The translations under genes were made by a program, and so were the position numbers. Shown here piece after piece: positions 52,622 through 61,249 of a DNA stretch of 64,000 bases. Position 1 is the first letter of the stretch. Every line of letters starts with the position of its first letter. Source of the stretch: Variovorax boronicumulans (lineage in GTDB: Bacteria > Pseudomonadota > Gammaproteobacteria > Burkholderiales > Burkholderiaceae_C); the NCBI RefSeq assembly GCF_029892485.1, contig NZ_JARXVG010000022.1, positions 1 through 64,000 on the forward strand, written 5' to 3'. The notes beneath the pieces are model-generated. The model was not told the DNA's origin, ran no database searches, and was given only the letters and a program-made list of their open reading frames with translations.

Positions 52622-55274
52622 TTACGGCACATTGGCCTCCGCGCAGAAATAGCCATTGCGGCCGCGTCCTTTTGCCTCGTACAGCGCGTCATCGGCGCGC
52701 CGCAGCAACGCTGCGTCGTCGCTATCGCCTGCCTTCCACAAGGCAATACCGATGCTGACTGTGACTTCGAACGACGCACCGGCGAGAACCGTTGGAGCCC
52801 GAAGCGCTTCCACCAGCTTGCTCGCCAGCGCCGTGGCATCGTTCCCGTTCCGCAGACCTTCCAGGATGATCGTGAACTCATCGCCGGCCAGCCGAGCGAC
52901 CATATCGGTTTGCCGTGTGCAGTCACGCATCGTCTTCGCAAAAACCTTCAGCAACTGGTCGCCTGCCTCGTGCCCGAGCGTGTCGTTGATCGACTTGAAG
53001 TTGTCAATGTCGATAAAGAGCAGTGCCATCGGCTCACTCGGTGTTGCCCGTGCCATGGCTTGCTGCAAACGCTCGATGAACGACGCGCGGTTCGGCAGCT
53101 CGGTCAGCGTGTCGAACTCGGCGCGATGACGCAGCCGCTCTTCGGCAACCTTGCGTGCGTTGATGTCGGCATACGTACCGGCCAGTCGAAGCGCCCTGCC
53201 TGCGGCGTCGCGCTCCACGACGCGGCCGCGGGCATGCACCCACAGCCAATCTCCCGTGCGTTTGCGAATCCTGAACTCGGCGTGATAGTGCGGCACTGCC
53301 CCCTGCAGGGCCGATTTCATGCTGGCCCGCATCGCACCCAGATCTTCCGGATGCACGAATGACCGAAACACGGCCGGCGATGCCGACTGATCCGACGCGA
53401 GATCGTCGCGCATCGCCGAAGCCTGCGCGCTTTGATAGATGCGGTCGGCCTTGAGGTCCCAGTCGAACAGGGCGAGGCCCGAGCCTTCCAGCGCAAGGCT
53501 CAGCCGCTCTTCGCTGCGCGCGCGCTGCAACTCGGCCTCGTGGCGGGCCGTGCGATCGATGACCAGTTTGTACACGGCCTGGACGGACCCGTTGCTTCCC
53601 ATCCGGGGAACGAGCGTGACTTCCACCTGGCGCGTACCACGCGGTGTCACCATCTCGCGTTCGAACACAGCCCGTCTTCCGCTCAGGGCCGCTTCGACGT
53701 GGTGACGAAAGTCGTTGTAAGCCTCTTCACCGTAGACCTCTTTCAGGCTTCGCCCCAGAAGCGACGCAGGTTCGATGTCCAGCCAGTCTCGGTAGGCCTG
53801 GTTGGCGAAGCCGAAACGCTGCTCCGGGTCCCAGCGCGAGATCAGCACCGGAAGGCTGTCGGTCACTTGTCGGAGTTGTTCCTCGCTGTCGCGCAGCTGC
53901 TCTGCGGCATGCTCGAGCTCCGCATCCATGCGGCGGCGTTCGGTGATGTCCAGGTGCGTTCCGACGAACCGCAGCGGCCGGTTGTCGGCGTCGCGCTCGA
54001 CGACCATCGCCTGGGCCGAGAGCCAGATGTAGTGGCCGTCCTTGTGCCTCATTCGATATTCGGATACGTACGCCGCGGACTTGCCGCGCAGATGCGGCAA
54101 GGTCACCGCGTCGACGATCGCGCGATCGTCAGGATGGATCAGATCCCTCCACGCGCCGGCCAGCGGCAGCGGGTCGTTTTCTGAAAACCCGAGGAGCGCC
54201 CGCTCGCGCGAGTTGACGATCAAGTCGCCGCTCGGGACATGCAGATCCCAAAGCCCCAGGCCGGCACCTTGCAGCGCGAATTCCAGACGCTCAGCACTCT
54301 GTTGTCGCTCGCTGGCGGCCTCCGCTGCCAGGCGATCGAGCTCCCTTCGTCGCTGCTGGCTCGAGTGAAGACCCAAGCTCAGGCCGAGCGTGAGAATCGC
54401 GTAGAAAATTCCCCGCCGAACGACCTTGTCGCGCCAAGGCGAGTAGATCGCCGACAGCTCGCGGCTGACTGCGGCCACGATGGGCTTGTCGATATGGAGG
54501 TCGGCTCGGTTGAGCGTGTGCATCGCTCTCATGCGATCGTCTCCGGCGGTCACGGCCCTTCCGGTCATCAGGGTCGCAACTTGCCCGCTCTGCTGATGCA
54601 AAGTGAACATCGAGCCAGGGCGTGCCAGATTCACGCCGATTGCTTGCGGGTTGACCGGCATGTTGACGAAAACCTCACCGTCGCCGTGCGCGAGCGCGGC
54701 GCGCATGTCCGGCGCGTAGAGCACGGACCTCAGCACCACCTGGAAATACTGGGGATCGAGCGTTGCCACGACGACACCGGCAAATCCGCCCTGCGTGCCC
54801 GTCAGCACCTTGCCGAGCGCAACCACGCTTTCACCCAGCGGGGACTTGAACGGCGTCGACAGGTACAACACCGCTCGGTCCGGCCGTTGACGGGGTGTGA
54901 CGAAGAAGTCTCGCCGGCTCGAGTTCACGCCCAACAATTCGGCGCGACTCGAGGCCACGATGACACCGCGACTGTCCATGACCACCAAGGTACGGACTCC
55001 GGGCATCGCGTCGCTCAACGCCTCTCGATCCGGAGCGTTCGACCTCGTCACGAACTCCCGTGAGTGCGCTGTTCGCACCTTCCAGTTGACGGACCAGGTT
55101 CTCGTCGATGACGCGCGCCTGACTTTGCAGGCGTTCACCCTCCTGCGCTGTCAGCGCCATGTGCTCGACGTACAGCGCAACGGAGAGTATGGCGCCCAGC
55201 AGCACCAGCAAACCGCCCAGGGCCAGTCGCTCCCAACCAAAACGCCGAGTGTGTGATGGGATGGAGGGGCTCAT
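52622..55274 (-). CDS. Membrane PAS-GGDEF diguanylate cyclase, frameshifted near the N-terminus
   Basis: Two frames are needed. From ATG 55274 the first frame gives MSPSIPSHTRRFGWERLALG, a membrane helix (GLLVLLGAILSVALYV) and a helix ending TGVRDEVER. The second frame continues with NAPDREALSDAMPGVRTLVV, a periplasmic sensor domain, a second membrane helix (GIFYAILTLGLSLGL), three PAS domains (about residues 280-650 of the merged protein) and a GGDEF domain with LAGDEFTII. One extra base near 55026-55034 explains the shift. Read from an internal ATG (55138) the downstream frame still encodes 838 residues but loses the first helix. The active motif is AGDEF, which is usually functional. Whether the shift is real or a sequencing error cannot be told here. 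Confidence 0.8.
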
Positions 55275-55421
55275 GTGAATGGGGAGTGGTAGTCCAGGAT
55301 TTCGCCAGCACCTCTAACCTGCACCGATGGATCCAATTCGTGGCGGCATCGACAGGCATGGCTCGACCTTCGAGGCTCGGCGACTGCGCGCTGTACTTGG
55401 TGCCGGCTTCTCTCCCAAGCC

Positions 55422-56033
55422 CTAGCCTGCGCGCGAAGCTGCCAGTTCAGGCGCGCTGGCCTTCGCCGAGAGCTCTGCCGTGAAGGGAGTACCGGCCGGA
55501 GCGCCCACCTCGAGCGAACACCACGCTGCTGACGCTTTGCCTGTCTCGAGCGAACACCATGCCGCTGCGGGTTTGGCCGACTCAAGCGAGCACCATGCAG
55601 CCGCATCCCTGGCGGGCTTGTTTGGAGACGCAGGCGTCGTCTCGCCGAATTCCTCGACGGACAAGCGCTGCATCTCCAGGAAGGCCGTCTGCAGCGCCTT
55701 GGCGTCTTCCTCGCCGCGCAGGCCGAGGTACGGAAAGTGGTGCAAAAAATGGCCGAAAGTGGTTTCGCAATCGGCTGCGTACTTTCTCGTGTCGAGGATG
55801 TGCATGTGCCAGAAGCGGTCGACGTCCTGCTCGGGAGCGAGCGTCAGGTCGGGGTGCTTGGCGTGCAGTATCAAGTAGCGCTTGTAGGCCACCTCCATCT
55901 GGTCCGCGTAGCCTGCCGACCAGCCGTAGCCGTCCTCTTTGCGGCAGGCCTTGAACTTGATCGGCGTGAGGTCGAGCCCCTCGATGGCGGCGATCGTCTG
56001 CTCCTGTGTCCTGCATTGGGTCGAATGAATCAT
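55422..56033 (-). CDS. GRDP-like domain protein with three C-terminal WCSLE repeats
   Basis: 203 residues with AGGAG six bases before the ATG. Residues about 40-115 match the glycine-rich-domain-protein-like (DUF1399) type: AYKRYLILHAKHPDLTLAPE, DVDRFWHMHILDTRKYAADC and FGHFLHHFPYLGLRGEEDAK. Residues 140-175 are three 12-residue units, each ending AAWCSLE (Cys 149, 161, 173). The remaining tail is Ala/Ser/Pro-rich. There is no signal peptide or membrane segment. The repeats look like a tandem peptide or docking motif; no modifying enzyme is encoded nearby. Function unknown. Confidence 0.85.
   Translation of the reverse strand: MIHSTQCRTQEQTIAAIEGLDLTPIKFKACRKEDGYGWSAGYADQMEVAYKRYLILHAKHPDLTLAPEQDVDRFWHMHILDTRKYAADCETTFGHFLHHFPYLGLRGEEDAKALQTAFLEMQRLSVEEFGETTPASPNKPARDAAAWCSLESAKPAAAWCSLETGKASAAWCSLEVGAPAGTPFTAELSAKASAPELAASRAG
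55509..55616. repeat. Three direct 36-base repeats
   Basis: Units start at 55509, 55545 and 55581, with exact 36-base period and no spacers. They encode, on the minus strand, PARDAAAWCSLE, SAKPAAAWCSLE and TGKASAAWCSLE. Conservation is strongest over the WCSLE codons. Confidence 0.9.
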
Positions 56034-56432
56034 GAACGCTCCTGTGAAGTTGCTGGAAGGTCCGGGCGAACGCCTCGGTGACGGGTGTTGATTCCGGAAA
56101 GGGAAGCCTTGCATTCGCGGAAGAGAGACGTGCGATCCTCGTGCAGAGGATTGGGAACGATGTTGCGCGCCGCGGCACCGGGCTGGGTTGAGATGGATCA
56201 AGCGCGGGTCCAGCCTGTCGATGCATGCAGGCTTGCCAATGTCTGCGCAATCACGTTGCGTGAAAGCTTTGAATTCGGTTGGATCGCAAACCTGCACAGG
56301 TTCCGTCGCTCGAGCCTTGACGGCGGGCCAGCCGGTGGCGCTGATGTGTCCGCGCCGGAGTAGAAGTGAGGCACCGCGCCGATTGCCCTCACAAGTGGAG
56401 AAACCAGAGCGAAATCGCGCGACCTGGCCTTT
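56034..56432. other. Intergenic region, no gene seen
   Basis: About 400 bases between the repeat-protein gene and the terminator of the Crp-like gene upstream. It should contain the repeat-protein promoter. Short open frames here have no ribosome binding site. No TGTGCG-N4-CGCACA palindrome was found in it. Confidence 0.4.
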
Positions 56433-56462
56433 AAAAAAACCGTGGAAAGCTGGCCACCAGCT
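56433..56462 (-). terminator. Terminator of the first Crp-like gene
   Basis: On the minus strand the hairpin AGCTGG/CCAGCT with a three-base loop overlaps the stop codon region and is followed, eight bases later, by a run of seven T. The gap before the T run makes it a moderate candidate. Confidence 0.5.
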
Positions 56463-57168
56463 ACTTGATCAGATGCGCGTAGCTGCGCCGGTTCGCCCGG
56501 TAGCAATCGCACGCCGCGTTTTCCAGTCCTTCGCGGTCCGTGATGGTGATGACGCCTCGGCGATAGTCGATGAGCTGGCGCGTATGCAGCGCCGTCGCGG
56601 CATTGGTGATGCCGACCCGGCGCACACCCAGCATGCGACCGAGCACTTCATGGGTCAGCGCAAGGTGTGTGGTGTGCGCGCAATCCTGCGTGGTCAACAG
56701 CCATCGCGCCAGGCGCTCCTCGATCTGGTGGAAGCGGTTGCACAGGCCCGAGCGACCAAATTCCATCAAGAGCACGCACACGTAGCGGTTGAGGATGCGC
56801 TTGAGCATCGTGTTCTGTTCCAGCTCCTGGGCGAACGATTGCGCCGTCAACCGCCACGCCATCCCGGCACCCTGCACAAGTGCCCGCAGCGGCGCGCTCT
56901 GCACATCCAACGACAGTTCGTAGCCCAGGGCGCCCTCGTTGCCCACCATGCCGGTTTGAAGGCCGTCGTGGCCATCCGCGGTGGAAACCAGCGAGACGAA
57001 CGCGCTGGTGGGAAAGTGGATGTGATGAATGACATCACCCGGCTCGTAGAGGATCTGGGCGGCAGCCAACTCCACGCTGTCGCATCTCGCGAGAAGATGC
57101 GCCTTGTCCGCGTGCGGAAGCGCCTCGAGCAAGCGATTGAGAACGGGGCGGGTCGGGGCTGATGTCAC
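56461..57168 (-). CDS. Crp/Fnr family transcriptional regulator
   Basis: 235 residues from the GTG at 57168; a TTG at 57261 would run through the palindrome at 57241. The N-terminal cyclic-nucleotide-type barrel shows ILYEPGDVIHHIHFPTSAFV and GMVGNEGALGYELSL, and the C-terminal helix-turn-helix HEVLGRMLGVRRVGITNAAT. It lacks the cAMP-binding Arg-Ser pair of CRP and the Cys set of FNR, so its signal is unknown. The closely similar regulator gene lies just upstream at 58056. The TGTGCG palindrome upstream suggests control by itself or its paralogue. Confidence 0.88.
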   Translation of the reverse strand: MTSAPTRPVLNRLLEALPHADKAHLLARCDSVELAAAQILYEPGDVIHHIHFPTSAFVSLVSTADGHDGLQTGMVGNEGALGYELSLDVQSAPLRALVQGAGMAWRLTAQSFAQELEQNTMLKRILNRYVCVLLMEFGRSGLCNRFHQIEERLARWLLTTQDCAHTTHLALTHEVLGRMLGVRRVGITNAATALHTRQLIDYRRGVITITDREGLENAACDCYRANRRSYAHLIK

Positions 57169-57240
57169 GGAACCGCCTGTTGGAGAAAACCAGCGCGGAA
57201 ATGCGCAGCCGGGCGCATTGTTGCCGACCACGCCTGCCGC

Positions 57241-57264
57241 GTCTGTGCGCAGGCGTACCAAGAG
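57241..57264. promoter_or_regulatory. TGTGCG-N4 palindrome, copy 1
   Basis: TCTGTGCG-CAGG-CGTACC: left half perfect and right half degenerate. It lies 73-96 bases upstream of the GTG start of the first Crp-like gene. The N4 spacing equals that of the other three copies. Confidence 0.5.
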
Positions 57265-57285
57265 CGGCCACGACCCGCGGCGGGA

Positions 57286-58056
57286 TCAGGTCGCCAGCTG
57301 GCGCGGCAGCAGGCGGTCGGTTTCCCGCCTCACGACCTCATAGCATTCGCACACCTGCTTTTCGAGACCTCGGCGGTCCAGCACCGTGATGTGGCCTCGC
57401 GAATACTTGATCAGGTTCAGGCGCTGCAGCTTGCCGGCAGCCTCCGTCACGCCTTCGCGCCGCACGCCGAGCATGTTGGCGATCAGCTCCTGGGTCATCA
57501 CCAGTTCGTTGCCGGGCAGCCTGTCCAGGCTCAGCAGCAGCCAGCGGCACAGTTGCTGCTCCAGCGAGTGGTGACGGTTGCAGACCGCCGTCTGCGACAT
57601 CTGCGTGATGAGCGACTGGGTGTAGCGCAGCAGCAGGTGCAGCAAAGGGCCGCCGTTGTCGGTCAGTTGCTTGATGTGGCCGGCACTGAGGCGATATGCG
57701 TGGCCCGCGCTCTGCACCACGGCACGATTGGGCGTGCTACCTCCGCCCATCAAGAGCGAGACGCCCACCATTCCTTCGAGCCCCACGACGGCGATCTCGG
57801 CCGATTGCCCGTTCTCCAGCACGTACAGCAGCGAGACGATGCAATCGGTCGGGAAATAGACGTATTGCTGCACGACGCCCGATTCGTAAAGCACCTCGCC
57901 CAGCTTGAGCGGCACCAATTCAAGGAGCGGCATCAGGCTCTGGAGCACCTCCGGTGGCATGACCTGCAGGAGACTGTTGCGCGCCACCGCTGCATGCGTT
58001 GTAGACGAGGACGGGGACGATGCCATGGCGGAAGGAGATTCCAAAGTGCCCATCAT
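57286..58056 (-). CDS. Crp/Fnr family transcriptional regulator (paralogue)
   Basis: 256 residues. The sensor barrel has KLGEVLYESGVVQQYVYFPT and VVGLEGMVGVSLLMGGG; the DNA-binding part has QELIANMLGVRREGVTEAAG followed by KYSRGHITVLDRRGLEKQ. It is about as long as and clearly similar to the next gene downstream, from which it differs at the recognition helix by a few residues. Neither cAMP nor Fe-S ligands are recognisable. A TGTGCG palindrome lies 21-44 bases upstream of its start, in promoter position, suggesting autoregulation. Confidence 0.88.
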   Translation of the reverse strand: MMGTLESPSAMASSPSSSTTHAAVARNSLLQVMPPEVLQSLMPLLELVPLKLGEVLYESGVVQQYVYFPTDCIVSLLYVLENGQSAEIAVVGLEGMVGVSLLMGGGSTPNRAVVQSAGHAYRLSAGHIKQLTDNGGPLLHLLLRYTQSLITQMSQTAVCNRHHSLEQQLCRWLLLSLDRLPGNELVMTQELIANMLGVRREGVTEAAGKLQRLNLIKYSRGHITVLDRRGLEKQVCECYEVVRRETDRLLPRQLAT

Positions 58057-58076
58057 TTTGCGGCCGATACCCTGCC

Positions 58077-58100
58077 GTCTGTGCGATGCCGCACACAGAT
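58077..58100. promoter_or_regulatory. TGTGCG-N4-CGCACA palindrome, copy 2
   Basis: TCTGTGCG-ATGC-CGCACACAGA. It is close upstream of the second Crp-like gene and has both halves nearly perfect. The 16-base core has the same spacing as the CRP site TGTGA-N6-TCACA but differs at the fifth and sixth positions. Confidence 0.7.
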
Positions 58101-58284
58101 GCGGGCTATTTTTCCACGCCGGCGTGCGCTGGCGAACGGTGGCCCGGCTGCTTTGGTGCTAGCGTGGTTGCGGAGCTTCCGTCGATTGGAAAACGCCATG
58201 GCAACCCTGAAGAGTCCGCTCGTCCGACACCACCGAGCTCCCGGCGATGCACTGCGCGATTCGCTGACGTTTGGAGGAATGTAG

Positions 58285-58506
58285 ATGCCGATGACACTGC
58301 TGAATCGACTTTGCTGCACGCAGCTGCCTCTGAAGATCGACGACCAGGACGACATAGAGAAGTGCAATGTGCTCCGGACCGCACAACTGATCGAGGCAGA
58401 CCTTCCGCCTGTACTGCACGAGCGGGGACGAACCGTTTATTCGGGACAGGCGACGGTGATGTGCGTCACAGCCAAGGGACAAGCCGCGGCGAAGCGGCAT
58501 AGATAA
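58285..58506 (+). CDS. Hypothetical small protein
   Basis: 73 residues, MPMTLLNRLCCTQLPLKIDD at the start, with a strong GGAGGA ribosome binding site nine bases upstream. The middle reads IEADLPPVLHERGRTVYSGQ and the end is basic. It contains three Cys and no signal or membrane segment. No family is recognised. It is divergent from the Crp-like gene and convergent with phosphoketolase. Confidence 0.6.
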   Translation: MPMTLLNRLCCTQLPLKIDDQDDIEKCNVLRTAQLIEADLPPVLHERGRTVYSGQATVMCVTAKGQAAAKRHR

Positions 58507-58563
58507 CATCGCGGCCGCACCCCGCTGCGCTCAAGAATGCCGGCGGGCCGCGAGCGCCGACAG

Positions 58564-60936
58564 TCAGGCCCGGCTGTCCCACCTCCAGTTGCGGATATCA
58601 GGCATGTCTTCCCCGTGCCGGGTGATGTAGGCGCGGTGGTCCAGCAACCGGTCGCGCAGGTGCTGCTGCACATGCCCAGCCTTCTCGCGAAGGCGCGGCA
58701 CGCGGTCGATGGCGTCGGCCGCCAGGTGAAAGCGGTCGAGCCGGTTGAGCACCGTCATGTCGAAGGGCGTGGTGGTGGTGCCTTCTTCCAGGTAGCCATG
58801 CACATGGAAGTTGCCGTGGTTGCGCCGCTTGTAGGTCAGCCGGTGGATCAGCGCCGGATAGCCGTGGAACGCGAAGATCACCGGCGCCTCTGTGCCGAAG
58901 ATCGAGTCGAACACCGCGTCGTCCAGCCCGTGCGGATGCCCCGAGGGCGACTCCAGCGCCATCAGGTCGACCACGTTCACCACGCGCACCTTCAGCTCGG
59001 GCAGCAGCGTGCGCAGCAGGTCCACGGCCGCCATCGTCTCCAGCGTCGGCACGTCGCCGGCGCAGGCCATCACCACGTCGGGCGCCACGCCGTTGTCGTT
59101 GCTGGCCCAGTCCCAGATGCCCAGGCCCACGGTGCAGTGCCGTTCGGCCGCCGCGATGTCCAGCCACTGCGCTTCGGGCTGCTTGCCGGCCACGATCACG
59201 TTCACGCAGTTGCGACTGCGCAGGCAATGGTCCGTGACGGACAGCAGCGTGTTGGCATCGGGCGGCAAGTACACGCGCACCACCTCGGCCTTCTTGTTGA
59301 CCACATGGTCGATGAAGCCCGGGTCCTGGTGGCTGAAGCCGTTGTGGTCCTGCCGCCATACATGGCTGGTCAGCAGGTAGTTCAGCGACGCGATGGGGCG
59401 CCGCCACGGAATGTGGCGCGTCACCTTCAGCCACTTGGCGTGCTGGTTGAACATCGAATCGACGATGTGGATGAAGGCCTCGTAGCACGAGAAGAACCCG
59501 TGGCGCCCGGTGAGCAGGTAACCCTCGAGCCAGCCCTGGCAGAGGTGCTCGCTGAGCACCTCCATCACGCGGCCGTCGGGTGCGACGTGGTCGTCGCCCG
59601 GCAGGATGTCGGCGGTCGACGTGCGGTTGCTGACCTCGAAGACAGCGCCCAGGCGGTTCGACGTCGTCTCGTCGGGGCCCATCAACCGGAAGTTGCGGTC
59701 GCGGTCGTTCAGCCGCATCACGTCGCGCAGGAACTCGCCCATGACGCGCGTGGCCTCGGCGTCGACGGCGCCGGGCTGGGGCACGGGCACGGCGTAGTCG
59801 CGGAAGTCCGGCAGCTTGAGGTTCTTCAGCAGCAGGCCGCCGTTGGCGTGCGGGTTCGCGCTCATGCGGCGTTCGCCTCGGGGCGCGAGCGCGGCGATGT
59901 CCGCACGCAGCGCGCCCTCGGCATCGAACAGCTCCTCGGGCCGGTAGCTCTGCATCCATTCCTGCAGCAGCGCGATGTGGGCCGGCTTGTCGGCGAAGCC
60001 CGTGAGCGGCACCTGGTGGGCGCGCTGCGTGCCCTCGATGGCCACGCCGTCCACCGTCTTCGGTCCGGTCCATCCCTTGGGCGAACGCAGCACGATCATC
60101 GGCCAGCGGTGCCGTGCGCCGAAGCCGTCGGAACGGGTCTGCGTCTGAATGGCCCGGATCGCGTCCAGCGATGCGTCCAGGGCCGCCGCCATGAGTCGGT
60201 GCATGGCCTCGGGCTCGTGGCCGGAGACGAAGTGCGGCTCGTAGCCGTAGCCGCGCATCAGCTGCGTGAGTTGCTCGTCGCCGATGCGCGCAAGCACGGT
60301 CGGGCCCGCGATCTTGTAGCCGTTGAGGTGCAGGATGGGCAGCACGGCGCCGTCGCGTGCGGGGTTCAGGAACTTGTTCGAATGCCAGCTCGCCGCGAGC
60401 GCGCCGGTCTCCGCTTCGCCGTCGCCGACGACGCAGCAGGCCAGCAGGTCCGGGTTGTCGAACACCGCGCCGAACGCATGCAGCAGCGAATAGCCGAGCT
60501 CGCCGCCCTCGTGAATGGAGCCCGGTGTTTCGGGCGAGACATGGCTCGGGATGCCGCCCGGAAACGAGAACTGCGTGAACAGGCGCTTGAGGCCTTCCGC
60601 GTCGCGCGAGATGTGCGGATAGACCTCGCTGTAGGTGCCTTCCAGGTAGGTGCTGGCTACCACGCCCGGCCCGCCGTGGCCCGGACCGGCAACGAAGATT
60701 GCGTCGAGGTCGCGCGCATTGATCGCGCGGTTCATGTGCGCATAGATGAAGCTCAGGCCTGGCGTGGTGCCCCAATGGCCGAGCAGGCGCGGCTTGATGT
60801 GTTCGAGCGTGAGCGGCTCGCGCAGCAGCGGGTTGCCCATCAGGTAGATCTGGCCTGCCGAGAGGTAGTTGGCGGCACGCCACCAGGCGTCCAGCAGGGC
60901 GAAGCTTTCGGGGGGCGAATGGGCGGTGGGTGTCAT
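58564..60936 (-). CDS. xfp: Phosphoketolase (xylulose-5-P/fructose-6-P type)
   Basis: 790 residues, the normal Xfp length. It has the phosphoketolase signatures SIHEGGELGYSLLHAFGA and the thiamine diphosphate motif VVGDGEAETGALAASWH, plus GPGHGGPGVVASTYLEGTY and AFHGYPALIHRLTYKRRNH. It splits xylulose 5-phosphate or fructose 6-phosphate with phosphate to acetyl phosphate and an aldose phosphate. In an aerobic betaproteobacterium it may support carbon overflow or stress metabolism. A TGTGCG palindrome lies 81 bases upstream, a good place for activation by one of the two Crp-like proteins. Confidence 0.95.
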   Translation of the reverse strand: MTPTAHSPPESFALLDAWWRAANYLSAGQIYLMGNPLLREPLTLEHIKPRLLGHWGTTPGLSFIYAHMNRAINARDLDAIFVAGPGHGGPGVVASTYLEGTYSEVYPHISRDAEGLKRLFTQFSFPGGIPSHVSPETPGSIHEGGELGYSLLHAFGAVFDNPDLLACCVVGDGEAETGALAASWHSNKFLNPARDGAVLPILHLNGYKIAGPTVLARIGDEQLTQLMRGYGYEPHFVSGHEPEAMHRLMAAALDASLDAIRAIQTQTRSDGFGARHRWPMIVLRSPKGWTGPKTVDGVAIEGTQRAHQVPLTGFADKPAHIALLQEWMQSYRPEELFDAEGALRADIAALAPRGERRMSANPHANGGLLLKNLKLPDFRDYAVPVPQPGAVDAEATRVMGEFLRDVMRLNDRDRNFRLMGPDETTSNRLGAVFEVSNRTSTADILPGDDHVAPDGRVMEVLSEHLCQGWLEGYLLTGRHGFFSCYEAFIHIVDSMFNQHAKWLKVTRHIPWRRPIASLNYLLTSHVWRQDHNGFSHQDPGFIDHVVNKKAEVVRVYLPPDANTLLSVTDHCLRSRNCVNVIVAGKQPEAQWLDIAAAERHCTVGLGIWDWASNDNGVAPDVVMACAGDVPTLETMAAVDLLRTLLPELKVRVVNVVDLMALESPSGHPHGLDDAVFDSIFGTEAPVIFAFHGYPALIHRLTYKRRNHGNFHVHGYLEEGTTTTPFDMTVLNRLDRFHLAADAIDRVPRLREKAGHVQQHLRDRLLDHRAYITRHGEDMPDIRNWRWDSRA

Positions 60937-61016
60937 GTGGGAGTCCGATGAGGCATGCAGGCGCTTGCCAAGGCAGGCGTCGTCCTGGATCGAATGTGCG
61001 CGCACGGCGCCCTACG

Positions 61017-61038
61017 GTCTGTGCGACGTCGTACAGAC
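61017..61038. promoter_or_regulatory. TGTGCG-N4 palindrome, copy 3, upstream of phosphoketolase
   Basis: GTCTGTGCGACGTCGTACAGAC is palindromic except at the G-A pair; the two halves are TCTGTGCG and CGTACAGA around ACGT. It is 81 bases before the phosphoketolase ATG. Confidence 0.65.
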
Positions 61039-61128
61039 GCGACGCAAGGCGGTCTCCAGACTGGCTGCTTCGCACTGAACTCCACCCCGGGACGGTCGAA
61101 TGAAAATTCTCGCGGCGACCTTTTCGCG

Positions 61129-61149
61129 CATGTGCGGCAGCGCACAGAC
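61129..61149. promoter_or_regulatory. TGTGCG-N4-CGCACA palindrome, copy 4, upstream of sensor kinase
   Basis: TGTGCG-GCAG-CGCACA followed by GAC. It lies about 100 bases before the histidine kinase ATG and about 195 bases from phosphoketolase, so it may serve either divergent promoter. Confidence 0.65.
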
Positions 61150-61249
61150 AAATTCTTCCTGAGCAGCCAACGATGCCCGATCCGTCTTCCAAGTGGAGGC
61201 AGACGGCCGTCATCGATGAACAAGGCGAAAGCCATCAAGGTCCCGGAAC

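Noticed and set aside
55509..55616. CRISPR-like direct repeats of 36 bases
   Set aside because: The three units are contiguous without spacers, diverge at silent and linker positions, and lie in frame inside a protein gene.
58537..60951. An 804-codon open frame on the plus strand
   Set aside because: It is exactly antisense to phosphoketolase, has His/Arg/Val-rich composition without any family motif, and arises from the high GC at third positions of the real gene.
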